A stretch of DNA of 64,000 nt from Isosphaeraceae bacterium (GTDB taxonomy: Bacteria; Planctomycetota; Planctomycetia; Isosphaerales; Isosphaeraceae), in contig JARLIH010000025.1 in NCBI GenBank assembly GCA_031291845.1, positions 1-64,000 of the forward strand, in the 5' to 3' direction. Below, one piece after another: positions 56,730-64,000 of this stretch (position 1 is its first letter; every line of letters begins with the position of its first letter). Under the pieces are notes generated by a model. The model was not told where the DNA came from, did no database searches, and saw only the letters and a program-made list of their open reading frames with translations. Both the position numbers and the translations under genes were made by a program.

Positions 56730-59700
56730 TCAAAGGTGCTCCTCCCGGGACGTCTCTTCCCGGCGATCCTTGACCATCAAGGAGTACAGGGCCGGGAGCA
56801 CGAACAGGGTTGCCGGCTCGCCGGCGAGCAGGCCGCCGAGGATCGCCCGGCCCAGGGGGGCGTTCGCCTCGCTGCCCCGGCCGAGCGCCAGCGCCATCGG
56901 CACCATCGCGAAAAAAGCCGCGAGGGCCGTCATCGTCACCGGGCGCACGCGGACCGCCGCGGCCTTGCGGATCGCTTCGGTGGGGGTCAGTCCCTCGTGC
57001 CACCGTAGTTCCTGAGCGTAGTCGGTCATCAATACGGTGTTGGATATCTTGATACCGACGATAAAGATGATCCCGAGGAGCGACTGAACGTTGAGCGCGG
57101 TGCCCGTGCAGAGGAGCATCGGCAGCACCCCGACCAGGCACAGCGGCACGGTCAGCATGACCGTGAGCGGAACGATGTACGACTTGTCGAGCGCGGCCAT
57201 CAGGAAGTACATCAGGACCGACGCCAGGGCGAGGCCAAAGCCGAGGCTGCGGAACGTCTCCTGCATCCGCGCGTACTCGCCGCTCAGCTCGATCATCGCC
57301 CCCTTCATCGGCTCGCGCTTCGAGCCGCTGCCGGTCGGGTCGTAGGGGAGCCACGACCCGTCGGGCTGGGGCGTGCCGAGACCACCAAGGACCTGGGCGA
57401 CGTCGGCGGCGACGTGGCCCAGGTCACGGCCTTGCACGCCCAGCGCGAGGTCCATCGTCGCTTGCAGGTTGTTGTGGGTGATCTCGGTCGGCACGGTGCC
57501 CCGGCGCAGCGTGGCGATGTTGCGCAAGGGGATCGGCTGGTCCTGCCTGGGGCTGGTGATCGGGACGTCCAGCAGCGTCTGGACGGAGTCGATGTCCTCC
57601 TCGAAATACTGGACGCCGACGAAGTACTGGTTCTTGCTGACCGGGTCGATCCAGAAGTTCTTCTTGTGGAACTGGATGCTGGAGTTGAGCGCGGCGACGA
57701 CGTTTTTCATCACATCGGCCTGGTTCAATCCGAGGTCGGCGGCCTTGGCACGGTCGACTTCGATGATGTACTCCGGGTAGTCGAGCCGCTGGACGATTCT
57801 GGCGTCGACCACCCCGTCGATCCGGGCGATCTGCCGGCGTGCGGCCTCAGCGACCGTGCGCGCCTTGACCGGGTCCTTGCCGGTGACCCGGACGTTGATC
57901 GGCGACGACTTGCCCTGGTTCATCGCGCCTCGGATCATGCCGCCGGCGTCGAAGGCGAACTCCAGGTCGGCGAACCGCGGGTCCGACGCGAACCCCGCAC
58001 GAAGGCGCTGCACCCACTGCTGCGCAGTGCGTTCCCGGTCGTGGATGAGCTGAACCCTGACCACGGCATCCATCGGCCCGGCGTTGGGGGTGTAAGCGGC
58101 CGACAGGTCGGCTACCACGCCGATCTCGGAGATGACCAGTTGCAGGTCGTGTCCGAGCGTCTTCTTGACGTACGCTTCGACCTGCTCGATCTTCTTCTCG
58201 GTCACCTCGATACGAGTGCCGCTCGGCGCCCTCGCGTAGACCTCGAATGCGCCGGCGTCGACCTCGGGGAAGAACTCCCGGCGGAGCCGCGGCCCGATCG
58301 TGACCAGGGTCGACACCATCAAGGCGACGGCCAGCCCCACGGTGAGCATGCGGTTCCGCAGCACGGCATCGAGCCCACGGACGTAGACGGCGATGCCCCG
58401 ATCGATGAGCGCCTCCCAGCCGGCGAAGGCGCGGGCCAGCCAACCACGGTGTTCGTCCGGGCCGACGTGGTCTGCGTGCGGCCGGAGCCAACGGGCGCTG
58501 CGGGAGGGTACGAAGGTCCGGGAGAGGAGATAGGCGGCGATCATCGCGAACGCCACGGCCATGGCCATGGGCCGGAACAAGAAGGCCCCCAGGCCGGGCA
58601 TGAACGCGAGCGGGGCGAGCACGAGGAACGTGCAGAGCGTCGAGACCAATTCGGGGAGCGCAACCTCGCTTGCCCCGAGGTAGGCCGCCTCCTCGGGACT
58701 CGCCCCCAGCCCGAGGTGGCGGTGGGTGTTTTCCAGGCAGATGATCGCGCTGTCGACCAGGGGGCCGATCGCCAGCGCCAGGCCGGCGAGGGTCATCACG
58801 TTCAGCGTGTTCCCCGTCGCATAAAGGCACGCGACCGCCGCCATCACGGAGATGGGGATGGTCATGACGGCGATGGCCGTCATGCGCCACTGGCCGAGGA
58901 ACACCAGGATGACCAGCGAGCAGAGCACCGCGCCGAGCACCCCTTCTTCGACCAGGCTCTCGATCGACCTGCGGACGTAGACCGACTGGTCCATCACGAG
59001 CTGGAGATTGATCCCCGAGCGGGTCAGCCGTGCCGTCATGATCTCGATCGAACTTTTGAGCGTTTCGACGACTTGCAAGGTGCTGGCGCCGAGCTGGCGG
59101 AAGACGGGGACGTAGACCTGGCGTCGACCGTTGACCCGCACGACGTTGGTCTGGATGTAGTTGGCATCTTTCGGCGTGCCGACGTCGCGGAGGTAGGCCG
59201 CGTTGCCGTGCTCGCTGCGGAGGGGGACGTCGCCCATGCTCGTGACGAGGTCGAACATCGAGTTCGAGTCGATCGCGTAGTCCGTGTCGCCGAACTTGGC
59301 GCTGCCGGTCGGGAGGAACACGTTGGAGTCGTCGATCGCCCTGAGGACGTCGAGCGGCGCGAGGTGGCGGGCCTGGAGCTTCTGACGATCGAGATAGACC
59401 ATCACCGCGCGGACCTTGCCGCCGTAGACGAGCGGGGCGAGCGCGCCCTTCTGCGACATGATCATCGGGCGCACCTCGTACCGCCCCGTGTCGTACAGCG
59501 CGCCCTCGTTCCAGCCCCCGCCGTCCGGGCCGCCGGACTGGCTGTCCAGGGCCATGAGGCAGACCGGCGTGCTGCTCGTCGGGTCGTACGGCAGGATGAC
59601 CGGCGGGAGCGTGCCCGGCGGCATGGTCGGGTACTCCCAGCCGGCCAGCGATGCGCACTCGGTCAGGGCGCCGCTCGGGTTGATGTGGCCGCCGAAGTAG

Positions 59701-59981
59701 TCGCGGACGATGCTGGCACCGACGATCGAGCGCGACTCCACCCGCTCGCCGCCCGACGCCTGCACCACCCCGCGCTCCATTCGCGAGGTGATGTTTTTCT
59801 CGATGCTCGCCGCGGGCATCCCGCCGTAAAAGGTCAAGACCTGGACGGCCGGACTTCGGAAGACCGGCAGGATGTCGACCGGGATGGCGTAGGCGGCCAG
59901 GCCGCCGAGAAGGGCGAGCGTGAGCGTCATCACCGTCACGGCAATGGGGTTGTGCAACGAGGCCCGGATCAAACCATTCAT
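56730..59981 (-). CDS. RND-family efflux permease (AcrB/HAE-type)
   Basis: A 1083-residue inner-membrane pump subunit. The ATG at 59981 begins MNGLIRASLHNPIAVTVMTL, the first RND helix; the frame runs back to 60392 inside the adaptor gene and is not used. Seen: FPEVDAGAFEVYARAPSGTR in the second half, TM4 with GPLVDSAIICLENTHRH (D410, but Ser where AcrB has its second Asp), and near TM10 GIKISNTVLMTDYAQ, where the AcrB lysine position is Ser. So the proton relay differs from AcrB. Paired with the adaptor gene 58 bases upstream; no TolC-type gene is in the window. Substrates cannot be predicted. Confidence 0.92.
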   Translation of the reverse strand: MNGLIRASLHNPIAVTVMTLTLALLGGLAAYAIPVDILPVFRSPAVQVLTFYGGMPAASIEKNITSRMERGVVQASGGERVESRSIVGASIVRDYFGGHINPSGALTECASLAGWEYPTMPPGTLPPVILPYDPTSSTPVCLMALDSQSGGPDGGGWNEGALYDTGRYEVRPMIMSQKGALAPLVYGGKVRAVMVYLDRQKLQARHLAPLDVLRAIDDSNVFLPTGSAKFGDTDYAIDSNSMFDLVTSMGDVPLRSEHGNAAYLRDVGTPKDANYIQTNVVRVNGRRQVYVPVFRQLGASTLQVVETLKSSIEIMTARLTRSGINLQLVMDQSVYVRRSIESLVEEGVLGAVLCSLVILVFLGQWRMTAIAVMTIPISVMAAVACLYATGNTLNVMTLAGLALAIGPLVDSAIICLENTHRHLGLGASPEEAAYLGASEVALPELVSTLCTFLVLAPLAFMPGLGAFLFRPMAMAVAFAMIAAYLLSRTFVPSRSARWLRPHADHVGPDEHRGWLARAFAGWEALIDRGIAVYVRGLDAVLRNRMLTVGLAVALMVSTLVTIGPRLRREFFPEVDAGAFEVYARAPSGTRIEVTEKKIEQVEAYVKKTLGHDLQLVISEIGVVADLSAAYTPNAGPMDAVVRVQLIHDRERTAQQWVQRLRAGFASDPRFADLEFAFDAGGMIRGAMNQGKSSPINVRVTGKDPVKARTVAEAARRQIARIDGVVDARIVQRLDYPEYIIEVDRAKAADLGLNQADVMKNVVAALNSSIQFHKKNFWIDPVSKNQYFVGVQYFEEDIDSVQTLLDVPITSPRQDQPIPLRNIATLRRGTVPTEITHNNLQATMDLALGVQGRDLGHVAADVAQVLGGLGTPQPDGSWLPYDPTGSGSKREPMKGAMIELSGEYARMQETFRSLGFGLALASVLMYFLMAALDKSYIVPLTVMLTVPLCLVGVLPMLLCTGTALNVQSLLGIIFIVGIKISNTVLMTDYAQELRWHEGLTPTEAIRKAAAVRVRPVTMTALAAFFAMVPMALALGRGSEANAPLGRAILGGLLAGEPATLFVLPALYSLMVKDRREETSREEHL

Positions 59982-60039
59982 CGGCAGGCGGCTCCGGCGG
60001 GTCGAAGGAAGGCGGGGATCGTTCGGAACGCGACCGCGG

Positions 60040-61407
60040 TCATTTCGCGCGCTGGGCGATGACCGCCGTTCCGGGTTCCAGCGGGATGTTCGAACGCAGC
60101 ACGACCTGATCGTCCGGGGCGAGCCCTGACTCAACCTCGGCGAGCGTCCCGTTATCAGCACCGAGCACGACGTTGAACCGTTCGATTTTCCCCGCACGTA
60201 CCACGAGCACCGCGCCTCGGCCCTTCCCCGCGCGTTCGACGACGCACCCGACCGGGACCGTGAGCCGCTGAGAAGGGGGCTCGAGCTCGATGGTCGCGCG
60301 TCCGTACATCCCGTCGCGGAGGAGCCCGCCGGCGTTGGGCACGTCGACCTCGACCCGCATCGTCCGGGTCGTATGGTCTTCCGAGTTCGCAAGCCGCGCG
60401 ACGGTCCCGCGGAAGGAGCGCCCCTCGAGCCCGTCGATCGTCAAGACCACGGGATCGCCCGGGTCCGTCAACACCACGTCCCGGTCGGGAACGCGCACGA
60501 CGACGCGCACCAGGTCGGTCCGCGCGACCGTCAACAACGGAGACTGGCCGCCGTCCGTGGCCGAGCAGATGAAGGCGCCGGGGTGGAACGCGCGGTGGGT
60601 GACGACGCCGTCGAAAGGCGCGACCACCTGCGCGTACCGCAGGTCGACCCTGGCCTTCTCCAGGCGAGCCTCGGCCACGCCGACTGCCGCTTTCGCTTCG
60701 GCCACGTCCGCGCGGGCCTGCTCGACCTTCACCCCCGCGCCCGCCAGGCGCGTTTCGGCCGTCCGCACCGCCAGGCGGGCCGTCTTCTCCGCGGCGGTGG
60801 ACGACTCGAAGTCGCGCGCCTGCTCGTCGACCAGCCGCTTGTCGACGGCGTTCTGCTCGTACAGACTCTTCACGCGGCGATACTGCGCGTCCGCAAGCCT
60901 ACGGTTCGCGACGAGCCGCTCGATGTCGGCCTCGGTCTGCGCGACCGTCGCTGCGGCCGTTTCCCGGTCGGCCTCCGCCGCCTTGACCAGGGCCTCCGCC
61001 TGCACGGCCCGGGCGCTCGACTGGGCCAGCAGCGCAGCGGACTCCGCGACCGCCGCCACCTCCCGAGGCGCGTCGATCGCGGCCAGGACTTGCCCCTTCT
61101 TCACGCGTGAGCCGATGTCCACTTCCTGCGATTTCAGATAGCCCGACACCATGGCGTAGAGATCGACCGACTCGAAGGCATGGACCGACCCGGGCTGCAC
61201 CGTCACACGCTCGATTCCGCCCACCCTGGGGACGACCACATCCACGCGTGGAGTTATCGCATCGGCCTGAGAGGGCGCCGGGACGGCCTCTTTGTTTTCG
61301 CGCGCCCGGGCGCCGCGGCCGGCGAGGCGGAACGCAAAGGCAAGCAAGGCGATGACGCACAGCACGACGGCCGTGTGCCACCGGCTGCGGACGAACCAGT
61401 TCTTCAT
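60040..61407 (-). CDS. RND efflux periplasmic adaptor (membrane fusion protein)
   Basis: A 455-residue HlyD/AcrA-type adaptor. Seen: an N-terminal membrane anchor (WHTAVVLCVIALLAFAFRLA), a first barrel-sandwich half (LYAMVSGYLKSQEVDIGSRV, KKGQVLAAIDAP), a long Ala/Glu-rich coiled coil (about 115-250), the second lipoyl half (YAQVVAPFDGVVTHRAFHPG) and the beta-barrel (SEDHTTRTMRVEVDVPNAGG, LLRDGMYGRATIEL). It links the permease to an outer-membrane channel. First gene of the minus-strand operon, divergent from the response-regulator gene. Confidence 0.93.
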   Translation of the reverse strand: MKNWFVRSRWHTAVVLCVIALLAFAFRLAGRGARARENKEAVPAPSQADAITPRVDVVVPRVGGIERVTVQPGSVHAFESVDLYAMVSGYLKSQEVDIGSRVKKGQVLAAIDAPREVAAVAESAALLAQSSARAVQAEALVKAAEADRETAAATVAQTEADIERLVANRRLADAQYRRVKSLYEQNAVDKRLVDEQARDFESSTAAEKTARLAVRTAETRLAGAGVKVEQARADVAEAKAAVGVAEARLEKARVDLRYAQVVAPFDGVVTHRAFHPGAFICSATDGGQSPLLTVARTDLVRVVVRVPDRDVVLTDPGDPVVLTIDGLEGRSFRGTVARLANSEDHTTRTMRVEVDVPNAGGLLRDGMYGRATIELEPPSQRLTVPVGCVVERAGKGRGAVLVVRAGKIERFNVVLGADNGTLAEVESGLAPDDQVVLRSNIPLEPGTAVIAQRAK

Positions 61408-61612
61408 CTTCCAGGATCCTCGCGGCCGGAACGGACCTCGAAATGGCGTGGTTCAAAACGTGGGAGCTTCGGTTTGTGGGAGTGCCGGGGAAAACGCCCT
61501 ACTCCCCAATGCGACCCGCCCTGGAACCCCGCCCTCGAAATCGAAGCGCAGAGGACACAAATGGAGCTGCGGCCGACCGTCTAGCCCCCAAAGTCGCCGG
61601 CCCGGGGCATCA

Positions 61613-61698
61613 GAACGATTGCAAAGTCGCATCGCGAGGGTCTTCCACACGTTAGGTGGCACGCCGGTCGGTCCTCGGCCGACTTTTTGCAATCGTCC
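61613..61698. repeat. Inverted repeat flanked by a direct repeat
   Basis: GAACGATTGCAAAGTCG (61613-61629) is inverted at 61680-61698, with two extra bases in the A-run. The direct repeat CCCGGGGCATC lies to the left of each arm or just beyond it, at 61601-61611 and 61701-61711, exactly 100 bases apart. It lies in the 460-base divergent region between the RND and regulator operons. Confidence 0.6.
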
Positions 61699-61723
61699 TG
61701 CCCGGGGCATCCTAAGCGCTGGC

Positions 61724-61763
61724 GGTAAGGCCTTGGTAAGCCAGGGGTAAAATCCACCTTACC
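61724..61763. promoter_or_regulatory. Putative response-regulator box: 11-bp spaced GGTAA(G/A) repeats
   Basis: GGTAAG at 61724-61729, GGTAAG at 61735-61740 and GGTAAA at 61746-61751 are spaced exactly 11 bp start to start, with CTTACC in the opposite sense at 61758-61763. On the minus strand this reads TTTACC-N5-CTTACC-N5-CTTACC. Such 11-bp direct repeats are typical of OmpR/PhoB-family sites (PhoB, PmrA). The site is about 105 bases before the regulator start and could serve the RND operon on the other side as well. Confidence 0.6.
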
Positions 61764-61867
61764 GAGCGAATCCCCGTCTTTCCGGGAACCGATAAAACCT
61801 GTTGCAATGGCACTGTGGCGTGCACGATTGCGCCGGGCAAGCGGATCCGGGGGGAGTGAGCGGCGGA

Positions 61868-62572
61868 ATGGGCATTCGGGTTCTCATGATCGAGGACGAG
61901 GCAAACATTGCCGATTACCTCGTGCGCGGCCTGCGCGAGGAGGGCTTTGCCGTCGAGCACGTCGCCGACGGCATCGCCGCGGCCCATGCGCTACGGGGCG
62001 GGGGCTGGGACCTCGTCTTGCTCGACTGGTGGCTCCCCGGCCTGGACGGCCTGTCGCTGCTCCGCCGGTTTCGCGAGCGGGACCGCCAGACGCCCGTGCT
62101 CTTTCTGACGGCGCGCGACCAGGTCGCCAACCGGGTGCTGGGGCTCGACAGCGGGGCCGACGACTATTTGTGCAAGCCCTTCGACTTCGAGGAGCTGCTG
62201 GCACGGATGCGGGTGCTGATCCGCCGCCGGGACGGCAGCGCGGGTGCGCTCCTGGCGCACGGCGACGTGGTCGTGGACATGGCCGCTCAGCGGGCGGAGC
62301 GGGCCGGGCGGGCCCTGGACTTGACCGCCAAGGAGCTGGCCCTGCTGGTCTACATGATGCGGCATGCCGGACGGGTGCTGTCCCGGACCCGGATCTTCGA
62401 GCACGTCTGGGGCGAACGCCCGGATGGCCCCACGAAGACCCTGGAGGTCCACGTGATGGAGCTGCGCAGGAAGCTGGAAGCCTCCTCCAGGCCGCGGCTG
62501 ATCCACACCCTGCGCGGCCGGGGCTATCTCTTCGGCGCGCCGCCCGAGACGGCCGAGAGGGGGGAGCCATGA
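61868..62572 (+). CDS. OmpR/PhoB-family response regulator
   Basis: A 234-residue regulator: receiver domain (1-120) with the acidic pair in IEDE, phosphoacceptor D53 in LVLLDWWLPGLDG and K103 in YLCKPFDFEE, then a winged-helix DNA-binding domain (LDLTAKELALLVYMMRHAGR, VHVMELRRKLEASSRPRLIH, TLRGRGYLFG). The Trp-Trp after D53 replaces the usual hydrophobic-Met/Leu pair. The ATG at 61868 has GGGGGAG upstream; the frame runs back to 61802. Its TGA overlaps the sensor-kinase ATG (62569-62572). Likely control of the divergent RND operon. Confidence 0.93.
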   Translation: MGIRVLMIEDEANIADYLVRGLREEGFAVEHVADGIAAAHALRGGGWDLVLLDWWLPGLDGLSLLRRFRERDRQTPVLFLTARDQVANRVLGLDSGADDYLCKPFDFEELLARMRVLIRRRDGSAGALLAHGDVVVDMAAQRAERAGRALDLTAKELALLVYMMRHAGRVLSRTRIFEHVWGERPDGPTKTLEVHVMELRRKLEASSRPRLIHTLRGRGYLFGAPPETAERGEP

Positions 62573-64000
62573 GCCTGGCCACGCGCCTCTCGGCGTTCTT
62601 CCTGCTCGCCCTGGCGCTGGTGCTCGCGGGGTTCTCGGTGTCGCTCTACCTGCTGACGCGGACCTACCTGGTCCGCCAGCACGAGGAACGCCTGGAGCTT
62701 GCGCTCGACACGTTGGAGGCGTCGGTCGACATCGAGCCGGGGGGACTCGAGTGGGAGCCGCGCGATCGCCGCATTACGCTGGGGACGGAGCCGGGCACCG
62801 ACGCGGTGCGCTGGGCCGTCCGCGACGCCCGAGGCGCGATGGTGGACCGGTCGGCGAACTCCCGGCCCGCCGATTTCCCGGCCGGCTGGGCGCCCGCGGC
62901 GTGGCCGGGCGAACCGGACGGGACGGCCTTTGGCCGCGTTCCCGGCTGGCGGCTGGCGAGCCGGTTCCTCCGGCTCGACGAGCTGCTGCGCCAGGGACGC
63001 GGGCACCCGGACGACGAGCCGGGATACGAGGTCCAGTATCCTGCGCTGGTGCTGGTCGTCGGGCTGTCGCCGGCGCCGATGGAAGCCGCGCTCGGCCGGC
63101 TGCGCTGGACCTTGGCCTTACTGTCGTTCGGCATCTGGGCGGCCGCGGCGACGTTCGGCAGTTGGCTCTCCCGGCGCGCCCTGGCGCCGGTAAGCCGCAT
63201 GGCCCGCGCGGCGAAGGACATGACCGCGGCCGACCTGGGACAGAGGCTGCCGGTGCCCGGCACGGGTGACGAGCTGGACGAGGTGGGACACGCGTTCAAC
63301 GACCTCCTCGGCCGCCTCCACGATGCATTTGCCCGCCTGCACGAGGGGTACGAACGGCAGCGGCGGTTCGCGGGCGACGCGTCGCACCAGCTTCGGACAC
63401 CCCTGGCCGCGCTGCTGGGACAGGTGCAGGTCGCGCTCCGGCGCGAGCGGCCGGCCGACGAATACCGGCGCACCCTCGAGCTGGTCCGTGCGGAAGGCGA
63501 GCGGCTGCGCCAGATCGTGGAGTCGCTGCTGTTCCTGGCCCACCCCGAGCGCGAGTCCGCGCTGCCCGCGGCGCTCGACCTCACGGCGTGGCTCCCCGAT
63601 CACCTCGAGCGCTGGTCCACCCACCCGCGGGCCGACGACCTGCACGTCGAGATCGACTCCCGCGCGCCGCGCGCCGTGCAGGTCCACACCCCCTTGCTCG
63701 CCCAGGTCCTGGACAACCTCTGGGAAAACGCCTGCAAGTACAGCGTTCCGGGCACTCCGATCACCGTCCGGCTGTGGCAAGACGAGGGGTCGGTGGCCGT
63801 GGGGGTCGAGGACCGAGGGCACGGCCTCGCCGCCGAAGACGCCGCCCGGGTCTTTGAGCCGTTCTTCCGCACCGAGCAGGCGCGCCTCGAGGGGCAGCCC
63901 GGCGTCGGGCTGGGCCTGGCGGTGGCCCAGCGCATCGCGGCGACGTTCGGCGGTTCGATCGAGGTGCGGAGCCAGCCCGGCGTCGGCAGCCACTTCATCC
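62569..64000 (+). CDS. Sensor histidine kinase, 3' end beyond the window
   Basis: Open to the last base, so the C-terminus is missing, probably only a few residues. At least 477 residues. Seen: TM1 (about 8-28: FFLLALALVLAGFSVSLYLL), a periplasmic sensor region (about 35-170), TM2 (about 180-205: WTLALLSFGIWAAAATFG), HAMP, HisKA with H273 in AGDASHQLRTPLAA, and HATPase (VLDNLWENACKYS, VEDRGHGLAAEDA, GVGLGLAVAQRIAATFGGSI). The layout fits CusS/QseC-type kinases. ATGA-coupled to the response regulator. The signal is unknown; the context suggests a compound expelled by the RND pump. Confidence 0.92.
   Translation, partial: MSLATRLSAFFLLALALVLAGFSVSLYLLTRTYLVRQHEERLELALDTLEASVDIEPGGLEWEPRDRRITLGTEPGTDAVRWAVRDARGAMVDRSANSRPADFPAGWAPAAWPGEPDGTAFGRVPGWRLASRFLRLDELLRQGRGHPDDEPGYEVQYPALVLVVGLSPAPMEAALGRLRWTLALLSFGIWAAAATFGSWLSRRALAPVSRMARAAKDMTAADLGQRLPVPGTGDELDEVGHAFNDLLGRLHDAFARLHEGYERQRRFAGDASHQLRTPLAALLGQVQVALRRERPADEYRRTLELVRAEGERLRQIVESLLFLAHPERESALPAALDLTAWLPDHLERWSTHPRADDLHVEIDSRAPRAVQVHTPLLAQVLDNLWENACKYSVPGTPITVRLWQDEGSVAVGVEDRGHGLAAEDAARVFEPFFRTEQARLEGQPGVGLGLAVAQRIAATFGGSIEVRSQPGVGSHFI

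Noticed and set aside
57414-60062. 882-codon plus-strand open frame
   Set aside because: Antisense to the RND permease.

Overview
The window is GC-rich, gene-dense bacterial chromosome. Its content points to a planctomycete (phylum Planctomycetota), probably of the Gemmatales/Isosphaerales/Pirellulales type. The pointers are a PSD1/DUF1549 cytochrome-domain protein next to a DUF1501 protein, two DUF1559 pseudopilin-like proteins, DUF3472, GH71/99-like and LamG-bearing secreted proteins, a sigma/FecR pair and a GroEL with a non-GGM tail. This is inferred from gene families; no rRNA or tRNA gene was seen to confirm it.

Layout. 1-5.2 kb: the 3' part of a DUF3987 primase/helicase-like gene with a degenerate Walker A motif, then a SNF2 helicase and a SWIM zinc-finger protein with a histone-H1-like tail. 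5.7-10.5 kb: the PSD1 + DUF1501 pair. 10.6-13.9 kb: a Fpg/Nei-type glycosylase, divergent from a FabF-type ketoacyl synthase with a readable promoter, and a secreted unknown. 14.0-18.5 kb: a palindromic repeat element, a CehA/McbA-type metallohydrolase, a DUF3472 protein and a small secreted protein. 18.8-22.5 kb: an esterase, a Gfo/Idh/MocA oxidoreductase and a class III aminotransferase, whose 3' end is followed by a hairpin element and a remnant of a duplicated 3' end. 22.8-32 kb: a LigD-like phosphoesterase-polymerase without ligase, a DinB protein, a GH71/99-like protein, a serine hydrolase, an apparently inactive S41 protease homologue translationally coupled to a beta-propeller/di-haem cytochrome, and an acetyltransferase. 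32.2-41.9 kb: a double-core hybrid histidine kinase, a two-module ABC-2-type permease, a TIM-barrel/LamG protein, an amidohydrolase, a BON protein and an ArsR regulator. 42.2-47.2 kb: threonine synthase, a Uma2 nuclease, dapB, a small Cys protein, a cyclic-phosphate-processing receiver (cREC) protein and a UDP-glucuronate decarboxylase. 47.3-49.3 kb: groES-groEL. 50.5-56.3 kb: two DUF1559 pseudopilin genes, each with a small lipoprotein gene, around a sigma-FecR pair. 56.7-64 kb: an RND efflux operon divergent from an OmpR-type response regulator and sensor kinase; the kinase runs off the window end.

How the genes work together. The clearest functional units are: SNF2 + SWIM (chromatin-like DNA remodelling); the ATGA-coupled pseudoprotease and cytochrome; sigma + FecR (ATGA-coupled) probably controlling the surface pseudopilin/lipoprotein genes beside them; and response regulator + kinase (ATGA-coupled) facing the RND pump, with three GGTAA(G/A) repeats spaced exactly 11 bp in the shared upstream region.

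Non-coding structure is rich. It includes two copies of a hairpin element with two competing stems (22503 and 37777), three copies of a GGGGC-type palindromic intergenic element (14060, 49970, 56495), two identical 21-nt palindromes (52114, 52358) and a good terminator between uxs and groEL. No CRISPR array, intact insertion sequence, tRNA or rRNA was seen. The most unusual signals are the hairpin element with its duplicated aminotransferase 3' end, the 11-bp operator array and the S41 pseudoprotease operon. All were read by eye, without database searches.
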